Shown here one piece after another: positions 1-6,056 of a stretch of DNA of 6,994 nt; within the stretch, counting starts at the first letter, position 1; every line of letters starts with the position of its first letter. This DNA is from CAG-791 sp000431495 (GTDB lineage Bacteria; Bacillota; Clostridia; Lachnospirales; Lachnospiraceae). The position numbers and the translations under genes were made by a program. Under the pieces are notes generated by a model. That model had not been told where the DNA came from. It saw nothing but the letters and a program-made list of their open reading frames with translations, and ran no database searches. Where the stretch lies: NCBI GenBank assembly GCA_052117605.1, contig JBQKIT010000033.1. One strand, 5' to 3'.

Positions 1-163
1 GCAAGATAAATGCGTGCCTGCGAAAGTTGGAAAGACTTGGCTACAGGGCGGAAATAGCTGCCACGTAAAACCTGAAGCCAGAGGCTATAGTTTTCTCTTC
101 CGGAACTACCAAGGGCTTTTTGCGGCCTGGACGCGGTGGCCACCCGGTCGGGATTTTACAGTA
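1..163 (+). mobile_element. Right-hand end of an inserted element of unknown family
   Basis: The adjacent recombinase gene (leftward) stops matching its family abruptly at about 163-165, and everything to the left is foreign to it. This stretch is visibly GC-richer than the neighbouring genes. It holds a short reading-frame end (3-68), then about 95 non-coding bases with the palindrome GGTGGCCACC (135-144) and the inverted repeat CCCG-GT-CGGG (143-152), ending near TTTTACAGT. A short transposase tail followed by a structured terminal region is typical of an insertion sequence end. The other end lies outside the window, so terminal repeats and target duplication cannot be checked. The family is not recognised, and the exact boundary is uncertain by a few bases. 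Confidence 0.5.
3..68 (+). CDS. C-terminal tail of a possible transposase (partial)
   Basis: An open frame enters from the left edge and ends at TAA 66-68, giving 21 residues that end in LERLGYRAEIAAT. The basic, leucine-patterned tail ending shortly before the element boundary resembles the C-termini of several insertion sequence transposases, but 21 residues are too few to name a family. The call rests mainly on position, just inside the end of an element that interrupts the recombinase gene. It could equally be a chance open frame. Confidence 0.25.
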   Translation, partial: KINACLRKLERLGYRAEIAAT

Positions 164-953
164 AATTAACAGTACATCCAGTGTATTCCATTCTTGTTAA
201 TATGGTCTTAACAGTGCCACCTCTCCACATATACGGATGTTCCATATCGAATGACTTTATATTAACTCCCCTGCCACGAATACCCAAATAATATTCGGGT
301 CTTTCCACCTTATCCTCTGCCAGTTCCCTTGCAATCTGATAGGGGCCTTTCCCATTCAGACACATATTAAATATCCTACGAACAACCTCGGCAGCTTCTT
401 CATCAATTACCCATTTATCGGGGTTATCTGCACTCTTTTTATATCCATAGCAACAACGGTTGGTTGTATGTGCTTTCCCACTCATACCTCTTGCCTTTAA
501 CACCGTTGTTATCTTCCGACTGGTATCACGCACATACCACTCGTTCATAATGTTCAAGAATGGGGCAAATTCTGCACTCTCCCTGCGCTCGCTGTCAACA
601 CCATTGGAAATCGCTATAAAATGCACTCCCTTTTCCCGAAACATGACTTCTGTGTAAAATCCTACTTGCAAATAATCTCTACCGATACGGCTCATGTCCT
701 TTACAATGACTGTTCCCACCTTGCCAGCTTCAATATCCGCAAGCATTCTCTTCCAGTCGGGTCTGTCAAAGTTTGTACCAGTCCATCCATCATCCGTGTA
801 ATGCTCGATATTCTCATACCCATGCTGTTCTGCATACTGTGTCAACATACGCTTCTGATTGACGATACTGTTTGACTCTCCCTGCACCTCATCATCCTTT
901 GAGAGTCGCTCGTATAAAGCTGTGATTTTAAATCTCTTATCCTTGATTTTCAT
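156..953 (-). pseudogene. Large serine recombinase, N-terminal part, truncated
   Basis: This is a site-specific recombinase of the large serine (TndX/TnpX-like) group, which excises and integrates mobile elements through a serine-DNA intermediate. From the ATG at 951-953 (RBS AGGAG, 964-968, 10-base gap) the product has 265 residues. The resolvase domain covers about residues 10-150, with the catalytic serine in YERLSKDD (Ser18) and the conserved arginines in MSRIGRD (Arg89, Arg92). A recombinase domain follows (about 165-260), ending in the MEYTGCTVN motif. Family members usually exceed 500 residues and continue with a zinc ribbon and coiled coil. Here the frame runs into foreign sequence after TVN and stops at TAA 156-158. 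Strand cleavage might survive, but DNA binding and synapsis should not. A GTG at 989 would add 12 residues, but its ribosome binding site is weaker. The gene diverges from blaI. Confidence 0.9.
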
Positions 954-1005
954 TGCTATCCTGCTCCTTTGCATTTTGAATATTTCCACTGCCTACTCTC
1001 AAAGT

Positions 1006-1034
1006 GTATTACATCTGTGAACATTTTTTCAGAA
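1006..1034 (-). promoter_or_regulatory. Possible leftward promoter of the recombinase gene
   Basis: Read on the minus strand, TAATAC (1006-1011) is a plausible -10, with the poor -35 TTCTGA (1029-1034) 17 bases upstream. The -10 overlaps the operator-like palindrome at 1009-1020 in the same geometry as in the lipoprotein promoter at 5668-5696. The predicted start near 999 would leave about 45 bases of leader carrying the recombinase RBS. The weak -35 keeps confidence low. Confidence 0.35.
1009..1020. promoter_or_regulatory. BlaI-type operator 1 (imperfect dyad)
   Basis: TTACATCTGTGA is an imperfect dyad with the TACA-N2-TGTG core, one base off the TACA-N2-TGTA core of BlaI/MecI operators. 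It is centred about 55 bases upstream of the predicted blaI start and overlaps a possible leftward promoter, so it may serve the divergent gene or assist repression of blaI. Confidence 0.5.
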
Positions 1035-1063
1035 TCGACAACCACATAAATTACATCTATAAT
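1035..1063 (+). promoter_or_regulatory. Promoter of the blaI-blaR1 operon
   Basis: TCGACA (1035-1040) matches the -35 consensus at five of six positions. A 17-base spacer leads to a perfect TATAAT -10 (1058-1063), predicting transcription start near 1070 and a leader of about 33 bases with the RBS. Operator-like sites overlap the -10 and the start point, as expected for autorepression by BlaI. Confidence 0.8.
1051..1062. promoter_or_regulatory. BlaI-type operator 2, overlapping the -10
   Basis: TTACATCTATAA is a half-conserved dyad: the left arm TTACA is intact and the right arm TATAA is degenerate because it is also the -10 box. It lies 42 bases after operator 1 and 20 bases before operator 3. 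Binding here would block RNA polymerase directly. Confidence 0.55.
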
Positions 1064-1070
1064 ACATTTA

Positions 1071-1082
1071 TTACACCAGTAA
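1071..1082. promoter_or_regulatory. BlaI-type operator 3, at the transcription start
   Basis: TTACACCAGTAA, with arms TTAC/GTAA, sits at the predicted transcription start. The block ATTACACC-GTAAGATT is repeated almost exactly (one base different) in the lipoprotein promoter at 5670-5685, strong internal evidence that the same repressor reads both sites. Confidence 0.7.
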
Positions 1083-1102
1083 GATTTAAGGAGAGATTTA
1101 AA

Positions 1103-1489
1103 ATGAGCACTCTGCCACAGATTTCAGAGGCTGAATTTGAAGTTATGAAAATCGTATGGAAACATGCGCCGATCAGTACCAATGAAATAACAGACAGATT
1201 ATTACAGACCACAAACTGGAGTCCTAAAACGATACAGACTTTAATCAAGCGTCTTGTGACCAAAGGCGCTCTGACTTATGAGAAACAGAGCCGAGTATTT
1301 GTTTACACCCCTGTTGTAAAAGAAAATGAATATATCGGCCAGAAAAGCAACTCTTTTCTGGAGCGCTACTATGATGGAGATATCACTGCCATGCTGTCTG
1401 CATATATCGAAAATGACAGACTGTCTGAAACAGAAATAGACACGCTCCGTTCCCTTCTTTCCAAGAGGTCAAAAAAAGGAGGCAATTAA
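1103..1489 (+). CDS. blaI: BlaI/MecI-family transcriptional repressor
   Basis: This is a cytoplasmic dimeric repressor that binds TACA-N2-TGTA dyads and is inactivated by proteolysis after its partner BlaR1 senses a beta-lactam. The 128-residue product has the family's usual length. A winged helix covers about residues 5-72, with the recognition helix around SPKTIQTLIKRL (40-51) and the wing around QSRVFVYTP (62-70). The helical dimerisation tail is at about 75-120. The stretch around MLSAYIE (97-103) aligns with the segment cleaved in staphylococcal BlaI/MecI, with Ala100-Tyr101 in place of Asn-Phe. The ATG at 1103 has an ideal RBS (AAGGAGAG, 1088-1095). The in-frame GTG at 1004 would translate the promoter and is rejected. 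It is co-transcribed with blaR1, one base separating the genes, and is probably autoregulated through the upstream operators. Confidence 0.93.
   Translation: MSTLPQISEAEFEVMKIVWKHAPISTNEITDRLLQTTNWSPKTIQTLIKRLVTKGALTYEKQSRVFVYTPVVKENEYIGQKSNSFLERYYDGDITAMLSAYIENDRLSETEIDTLRSLLSKRSKKGGN
1475..1482 (+). promoter_or_regulatory. Ribosome binding site setting the GTG start of blaR1
   Basis: AAAGGAGG lies inside the last codons of blaI, 8 bases before a GTG at 1491. It supports that non-ATG start over the in-frame ATG at 1503 and indicates translation closely coupled to blaI. Confidence 0.75.
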
Positions 1490-1490
1490 C

Positions 1491-3287
1491 GTGGCGGATT
1501 TTATGATACGCTTTTTCATATGCAATGTATTTATCAGCGGTATCATTGTCATTCTTTTGATTGTCAAACGGATATTTAAAAACAGCCTGTCCAGCAGGAT
1601 GCAGTATAATCTTTGGTTTCTGCTGCTCGGACTTTTGGCAGTTCCATTTATACCGTTCCGTTTCATCGGTCTGCCGCAAATCTTTTCCTGGCTTGGCAGC
1701 CTGAGAAATTCTCTTGATTTCAATTCTGACATCCATATTGCAGGCACCGCAGAAGCCGTTACAACCGGAAATACAAATTGGATGAACGACTTTACTCTTT
1801 CGGTAAACAGTAAGACGCCGTCCATCGCAGGATACATACTGGCAGGAGTATGGATTGTCGGTATTCTCGCCATGATAATATTGGTAATCAAATCCTCTCT
1901 CCGTTTACGCACATTGGAGAAATCTGCGCTTCCACTTCAAAATCAGAAGGTCCGCAGACTGTATCATCGATGTTTAGAGGAAACAGGGATTCACAAAGAT
2001 ATTCCTGTTTACAGCACCGCATTTTTGAAATCCCCCATTATTGTCGGACTTTTGAAACCGTGTATTTATCTTCCGATTCATCTGATCTCTGATTATGACG
2101 AAGCCGATATACGTTATATGCTGCTGCACGAACTGCAGCATTACAGGCATCACGATGCCATCGCAAATTATCTGATGAACCTCGTCGGAGTGGTATATTG
2201 GTTCCATCCTCTTGTGTGGTACGCTCTGAAAGAAATGCGTAACGACAGAGAGGTGGCCTGTGACACTTCCGTTTTGAAAATGCTTGAAGAGGATGCTTAC
2301 GCGGATTATGGGAATACTCTCATTAACTTTGCGGAAAAAGTATCGCTTACTCCTTTTCCATTTGCTGCCAGCCTTGGCGGAAACATGAAACAGATGAAAC
2401 GAAGAATCCTCAATATTGCCTCCTATGAGAAACCAACATTTATGAAAAAGCTAAAGGGCATGACTGCTTTCTTGCTAACTGCTGTCCTGCTTCTTGGTCT
2501 CGCTCCGATTTTATCTACGTACGCAACAGATGTCAGCCGCTACCAGTGGAAAATTTCTTCTGAGAATATTTCCTATGCAGACTTTTCTTCCTGTTTTGGA
2601 GAATACGAAGGCAGTTTTGTTTTGTACGATTCAGAAAATGACTCCTGGAGTATATACGATATGGATCATGCAATCTTACGGGTTGCACCAGATTCTACAT
2701 ACAAAATATATGATGCATTATTTGGCTTAGAGGAAGGTGTCATCACACCGGAAGACTCCTTTATTGCATGGAACAAAGAAAGTTATCCCTTTGAAGCATG
2801 GAACGCTGACCAGACCTTGCAGTCTGCTATGGCTTCATCTGTGAACTGGTACTTTCAATCCGTCGATGAACAGCTTGGTACTGCTTCCGTTTGCGATTAT
2901 ATCAAGGAAATCGGATATGGAAATGAAAACATGAGCGGCGATCTCTCCTCCTACTGGATGGAATCCTCCCTGGAGATTTCCCCGGTAGAACAGGTCGAAC
3001 TGTTAATCAAGCTGCAAAAAAACAGCTTCGGCTTCGCTTCTGAAAACATTGATGCAGTAAAAGATTCCATCTGCCTTTCCTCTTCCGATGCTGGAGCATT
3101 CTACGGAAAGACTGGAACCGGCCGTGTGGATGGTCAGGATGTGAACGGATGGTTCATAGGCTATATCGAAACTGCAGATAATACATACTTTTTTGCTACC
3201 AACATTGGTGCTGACAGCAATGCTACCGGAAGCAACGCTACTGAAATAACCATGTCCATCTTGTCTGACATGAATATATGGAAATAA
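1491..3287 (+). CDS. blaR1: BlaR1/MecR1-family beta-lactam sensor and M56 metalloprotease
   Basis: This is a membrane signal transducer: an outward-facing penicillin-binding domain is acylated by beta-lactam, which activates a cytoplasmic-side zinc protease and relieves BlaI repression. The product has 598 residues, full family length. Likely membrane segments lie at about 5-27, 39-57, 112-133 and 324-345. The M56 domain carries HELQH (213-217), with Glu254 in the conserved REVACD as the probable third zinc ligand. A basic KRR (303-305) just before the last membrane segment lies where the staphylococcal protein self-cleaves at Arg-Arg. The sensor domain (about 350-598) has the serine motif STYK (Ser402, Lys405), SVN (450-452) and KTGTG (540-544), all intact. 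It is the second gene of the operon, starting one base after blaI with its own strong RBS. No truncation is seen. Confidence 0.93.
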   Translation: MADFMIRFFICNVFISGIIVILLIVKRIFKNSLSSRMQYNLWFLLLGLLAVPFIPFRFIGLPQIFSWLGSLRNSLDFNSDIHIAGTAEAVTTGNTNWMNDFTLSVNSKTPSIAGYILAGVWIVGILAMIILVIKSSLRLRTLEKSALPLQNQKVRRLYHRCLEETGIHKDIPVYSTAFLKSPIIVGLLKPCIYLPIHLISDYDEADIRYMLLHELQHYRHHDAIANYLMNLVGVVYWFHPLVWYALKEMRNDREVACDTSVLKMLEEDAYADYGNTLINFAEKVSLTPFPFAASLGGNMKQMKRRILNIASYEKPTFMKKLKGMTAFLLTAVLLLGLAPILSTYATDVSRYQWKISSENISYADFSSCFGEYEGSFVLYDSENDSWSIYDMDHAILRVAPDSTYKIYDALFGLEEGVITPEDSFIAWNKESYPFEAWNADQTLQSAMASSVNWYFQSVDEQLGTASVCDYIKEIGYGNENMSGDLSSYWMESSLEISPVEQVELLIKLQKNSFGFASENIDAVKDSICLSSSDAGAFYGKTGTGRVDGQDVNGWFIGYIETADNTYFFATNIGADSNATGSNATEITMSILSDMNIWK

Positions 3288-3317
3288 AAAAATCAGGTAA
3301 TGGTCAAGCATGCCATT
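3286..3317. terminator. Possible weak bidirectional terminator between convergent genes
   Basis: Only 40 bases separate the converging blaR1 and lipoprotein genes. They hold a short stem AATGG/CCATT (3299-3303 with 3313-3317, 9-base loop). A T-rich CTTTCTT follows on the plus strand. On the minus strand a 7-base T run (plus 3286-3292) follows, but only after a 6-base gap. The stem is short, so this is tentative. Confidence 0.3.
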
Positions 3318-3327
3318 CTTTCTTAGC

Positions 3328-5604
3328 TTACTCTTTACGAATACGGTATTTGTAATTCGGTATACTCGTAATACCATCATTCAATATTTCATTTCCTAAA
3401 TACTGAAAACTGCCATCCTCCGCAAACCTTACAGTCAGTTCATGGGTTATGACCGCATCATTGCAAATAACCGTATCACACACCGCCTCTACCGTTAATG
3501 TCACTGTTCCATCCTTATTTTCTTTGATACCGACAACCTCTGGCAGGGAGGTTCCGAAAAACGTTGGTGCATAATTGAAGCAGCCAAGCCTTTCCCAATA
3601 ATAGGTCTGATTTTTCTCATCAAAGGCTGCATACTCTCGTATCTGCTCTGCTGTTACAGGAAGATACTCCATAATCAGACTTTCGAACTCTTCCTTCGGA
3701 ATGCCATTTGGATAATCTTCAGAATTGAACTTTTCACCATATTTCATTCCATACAGGTGTTCAAACATTCCGTTATAATCCAAGTCACTCATATTTTCCG
3801 TATTCCAGTTGGAGCACAAAAGATTCTGTCCCTGATATCCAAGTCCCAGGACGAGACGCTCAGACATTTCACGCTGTTCCTCCGTCATTGGCTTTATTCT
3901 GATCAGACAGCTTCCGTCCATGATTTCACTGACTTCCGGCGGTTCCGGCACGCATAACTCATAACCGAACCATCCTTTCTCCGTGTATTTCCATTCTTTG
4001 ATTCTGGTATAGGAAAAACAGGACATTCCCGGCTTGTTATTGTCATTCCATATCCCCCTTGCGTTTGCAACATACATCTCTGTTCCGTCAAAAATAAATT
4101 TCATTCTCCCTATGCCGCCATCATCATATATCTCATAAATTACAACAGAACCACTTTTCCCATCCGCACACGCCTCAAGAAACCGATCAACACTTTCATA
4201 ATTTTCCATATTGGAATATGTTACCGAAGCGGAAACCGGACGCCCTGTTTCCATTAACTTTTTCTGCATTTCCAGAACTGTTTCATCATTCAGAACCACA
4301 TTGGATGCTGTCCCTTTATCTGCATCCTTATAAATGTCAAAAATAAGTCCCATCATTTTTTTGCAGTCATCCGCAGCTTCTTTTTCTTCCCATTCTTCGG
4401 CCGTCAAACGAGGGGTATGCCATGTTTCCCTGTAATTGTCCTCAGACGGTATGATTCGGTTAGACACATACTGTACGCCACCATTCTCCAAAGGACGAAC
4501 CACAACCTCGTGGGCATATACCTTGGAATCACCTGTATAAGGAAACACCACGTTGGCGGTCAAAGTAAGTGTTCCATCACTGTTTTCTGTAAATCCGACC
4601 ACCTCTGAATATGGGTATTCCGGATACTCTGCTTCCTCAAATCCTCTCGGTTTATATTCATAGGTTTCATCCTCTGCATTATAGATAGTTTTGGACTGTA
4701 ATGTTTCACTATCAATATTGAAATATGTCATGATAACACTCTCAAAGTCATCCTTGGGAATTCGGTAAACAGCACTAACTCCTAAATTGTCATCTGCAGT
4801 ATAGGGGGAATATGTCCCATTTATTTTTTGATAAAGAAGATCATACATGTCATAGAAATTCAAATCCCCAAAGTCATCCTCGCTCCAATCTGCAATGAAC
4901 ATATTATTTTGTTCAAATCCGATTGGAAGAAGATACTTCCGATTCAACTCTCTGTATGTTTCATCCAAAGGCTGTACCCGTAATGCGGTATGCTCCTCCG
5001 CTCCGCTCAATGACAGTACAGATAATTCTTCCGAAAACCAGCCTCCTGAAAACATAAGATATCCGTCTTCTGTATAATTCCAATCCTCCGCCTGATAACT
5101 TCCTGTCATCTCTCGTTTCATGTTTCCGTTTTCGTACTTATAATAGCTTCTGACCACGTCCACAATTCCGTCTTTTGTATGCAGATCGTATTTTACAAAA
5201 TCACCCAGATAACCGACTTCAAGAATCGTTATTTCAGCCTCTTCCTGCGCATCCACCATTTCACAGAACCACTCTACCTGCTCTGCCTCAGTCATATCAA
5301 TCTGATTTCTGCTGTCAACAGCCGGATACCCATTTTCGCCAAACCGATTTACAATACCGCGAATTATTTCCAAATCAGCGGTTGTCTTTTCTTCTACTGC
5401 TTTTTCATAAAGACCCCGACAACATTCCATCATCTTTTCGGCCTCTTCGTCCTTTTGTTCCGGTAGCTGCACCTCGCTTATCGTTTCAACAACCGCTGTT
5501 GCCCCCTGGGGTCTATCACTACACCCCGAAATACTTACTGTCAGCATGAGACCAATTGCGGTTAAACCACTTTTCCGGAACCAGGCTGTCTTTTTTAACA
5601 ACAT
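3328..5604 (-). CDS. Exported lipoprotein with two tandem copies of an uncharacterised domain
   Basis: Function unknown. The 758-residue product starts with a lipoprotein signal: basic MLLKK, a hydrophobic core and lipobox ISGC, with Cys28 as the expected lipidated residue, so it should be anchored outside the membrane. The mature part holds two related halves, about 58-385 and 413-745. IPKDDFES (282-289) matches IPKEEFES (635-642). EVVGFTENSDGTLTLT (334-349) matches EVVGIKENKDGTVTLT (689-704), and HEVVVR...GVQYVSNRI matches HELTVR...SFQYLGNEI. No protease, beta-lactamase or transpeptidase motif set is visible. It resembles DUF-type Lachnospiraceae lipoproteins (possibly DUF6070, recalled and not checked). 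The ATG at 5602-5604 is chosen for its AGGAGG RBS and the signal peptide. Upstream in-frame starts lie in the promoter or leader. A BlaI-type operator in its promoter suggests control by the convergent blaI-blaR1. Confidence 0.85.
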   Translation of the reverse strand: MLLKKTAWFRKSGLTAIGLMLTVSISGCSDRPQGATAVVETISEVQLPEQKDEEAEKMMECCRGLYEKAVEEKTTADLEIIRGIVNRFGENGYPAVDSRNQIDMTEAEQVEWFCEMVDAQEEAEITILEVGYLGDFVKYDLHTKDGIVDVVRSYYKYENGNMKREMTGSYQAEDWNYTEDGYLMFSGGWFSEELSVLSLSGAEEHTALRVQPLDETYRELNRKYLLPIGFEQNNMFIADWSEDDFGDLNFYDMYDLLYQKINGTYSPYTADDNLGVSAVYRIPKDDFESVIMTYFNIDSETLQSKTIYNAEDETYEYKPRGFEEAEYPEYPYSEVVGFTENSDGTLTLTANVVFPYTGDSKVYAHEVVVRPLENGGVQYVSNRIIPSEDNYRETWHTPRLTAEEWEEKEAADDCKKMMGLIFDIYKDADKGTASNVVLNDETVLEMQKKLMETGRPVSASVTYSNMENYESVDRFLEACADGKSGSVVIYEIYDDGGIGRMKFIFDGTEMYVANARGIWNDNNKPGMSCFSYTRIKEWKYTEKGWFGYELCVPEPPEVSEIMDGSCLIRIKPMTEEQREMSERLVLGLGYQGQNLLCSNWNTENMSDLDYNGMFEHLYGMKYGEKFNSEDYPNGIPKEEFESLIMEYLPVTAEQIREYAAFDEKNQTYYWERLGCFNYAPTFFGTSLPEVVGIKENKDGTVTLTVEAVCDTVICNDAVITHELTVRFAEDGSFQYLGNEILNDGITSIPNYKYRIRKE

Positions 5605-5612
5605 ATCCGCTG

Positions 5613-5618
5613 CCTCCT
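5613..5618 (-). promoter_or_regulatory. Ribosome binding site deciding the lipoprotein start
   Basis: AGGAGG on the minus strand lies 8 bases upstream of the ATG at 5602-5604. The open frame extends 21 codons further upstream, but those lack a good RBS and run back to the predicted transcription start, so this site fixes the start and exposes a normal lipoprotein signal peptide. Confidence 0.8.
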
Positions 5619-5667
5619 CTTCCTTTGGCGTCAAAAAACATTTGCAGAACTCGCTGCGCTTGCACAA

Positions 5668-5696
5668 ATATTACACCTGTAAGATTTGTGGGTCAA
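5668..5696 (-). promoter_or_regulatory. Promoter of the lipoprotein gene
   Basis: On the minus strand, TTGACC (5691-5696, five of six -35 bases) is followed by a 17-base spacer and TAATAT (5668-5673) as -10. Predicted start is near 5661, giving a leader of about 57 bases. The spacer and -10 are occupied by a BlaI-type palindrome, so the promoter should be repressible. Confidence 0.7.
5671..5682. promoter_or_regulatory. BlaI-type operator of the lipoprotein gene
   Basis: TTACACCTGTAA is the best dyad in the window: perfect TTACA/TGTAA arms around a 2-base centre, exactly the TACA-N2-TGTA core known for BlaI/MecI operators. With flanks, ATTACACC-GTAAGATT (5670-5685) differs from the blaI site at 1070-1085 by one base. 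It overlaps the -10 and spacer, a position that would block polymerase. This is the main evidence that the lipoprotein belongs to the BlaI regulon. Confidence 0.75.
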
Positions 5697-5826
5697 GTTT
5701 TCTTCACATAAAAAGGCTCCTGCCAGCCATGTATTTCAGCACCCTTCCTTCGTTATTACAAAATAAAAGAGCCGATTGCTCGACTCTTCATAAGCTATGT
5801 ATTTGGTTGAAGACGCGTTTTGCGTT
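5697..5826. other. Intergenic stretch upstream of the lipoprotein promoter
   Basis: No coding sequence is supported here. It contains the minus-strand terminator at 5759-5788 and a second, much weaker minus-strand hairpin (GGCT/AGCC, 5715-5728) followed by five Ts. Apart from these nothing recognisable is seen. Together with the remnant at 5827-6033 it forms the gap of about 450 bases between the lipoprotein gene and the right-hand recombinase remnant. Confidence 0.5.
5759..5788 (-). terminator. Intrinsic terminator, leftward
   Basis: On the minus strand a 9-bp stem (AAGAGTCGA with TCGGCTCTT, one G-U pair; 5780-5788 with 5767-5775) is closed by a GCAA tetraloop and followed by a T-rich tract (TTTATTTTG). 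It would stop leftward transcription from the right-hand remnants before the lipoprotein promoter, isolating that gene so its own promoter sets its expression. Confidence 0.7.
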
Positions 5827-6033
5827 TCAAATTACGTTATTCCCAGATTCCATTTTCAGGAATGAGTTCCATCTTGTCTGATGCATAGGATCATTCAAAA
5901 ACTCATCCCCAAATCCAATATCAATGCCGACCGGAATCTTTGTCCGATCACCGCAATGGAAAACCTGGTCCGGTTCTTTTTTTTGTGTTATTTCAGGAAG
6001 AGAAGATCTTTTCCTCCCATTGGCTTCTGGCTC
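5827..6033 (-). pseudogene. Remnant resembling an AbiEii/AbiGii-type nucleotidyltransferase
   Basis: A 68-codon open stretch on the minus strand, closed by TGA 5827-5829 and bounded upstream by TAA 6034-6036, has no ATG near its beginning. Its sequence contains IPVGIDIGFGDEF followed at once by LNDPMHQTRWNSFLK. In the AbiEii/AbiGii nucleotidyltransferase family (toxin half of AbiE-type abortive infection systems), an IDIGFGD-like motif in the middle of the protein and a DP..Q..WN.FL motif near the end are normally about a hundred residues apart. Here they are adjacent, so the remnant looks like an in-frame internal deletion that also lost the N-terminus and final helix. The assignment is from memory of family motifs, not a search. 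No partner antitoxin is visible. Confidence 0.45.
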
Positions 6034-6056
6034 TTATTTCCTGTTATCCAAGAATC

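Noticed and set aside
1004..1102. N-terminal extension of the repressor from a GTG at 1004
   Set aside because: It would translate the promoter and all operator sites; the ATG at 1103 has an ideal RBS and gives the normal family length.
1383..1912. Minus-strand open frames of 117 and 147 codons under blaI-blaR1
   Set aside because: They are shadows of two well-supported family genes and have no start signals.
5175..5549. Plus-strand open frames of 95-124 codons inside the lipoprotein gene
   Set aside because: They are antisense shadows with low-complexity Pro/Leu/Phe-rich products and no RBS; the opposite frame has a clear lipoprotein signal and internal repeat.
5605..5667. Longer lipoprotein start giving 779 residues
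   Set aside because: The extra 21 codons cover the leader back to the predicted transcription start and would bury the lipoprotein signal peptide; the ATG at 5602-5604 has AGGAGG at 8 bases.
5715..5728. Second minus-strand terminator (GGCT/AGCC then five Ts)
   Set aside because: The stem is only 4 bp with a 6-base loop, too weak beside the clear terminator at 5759-5788.
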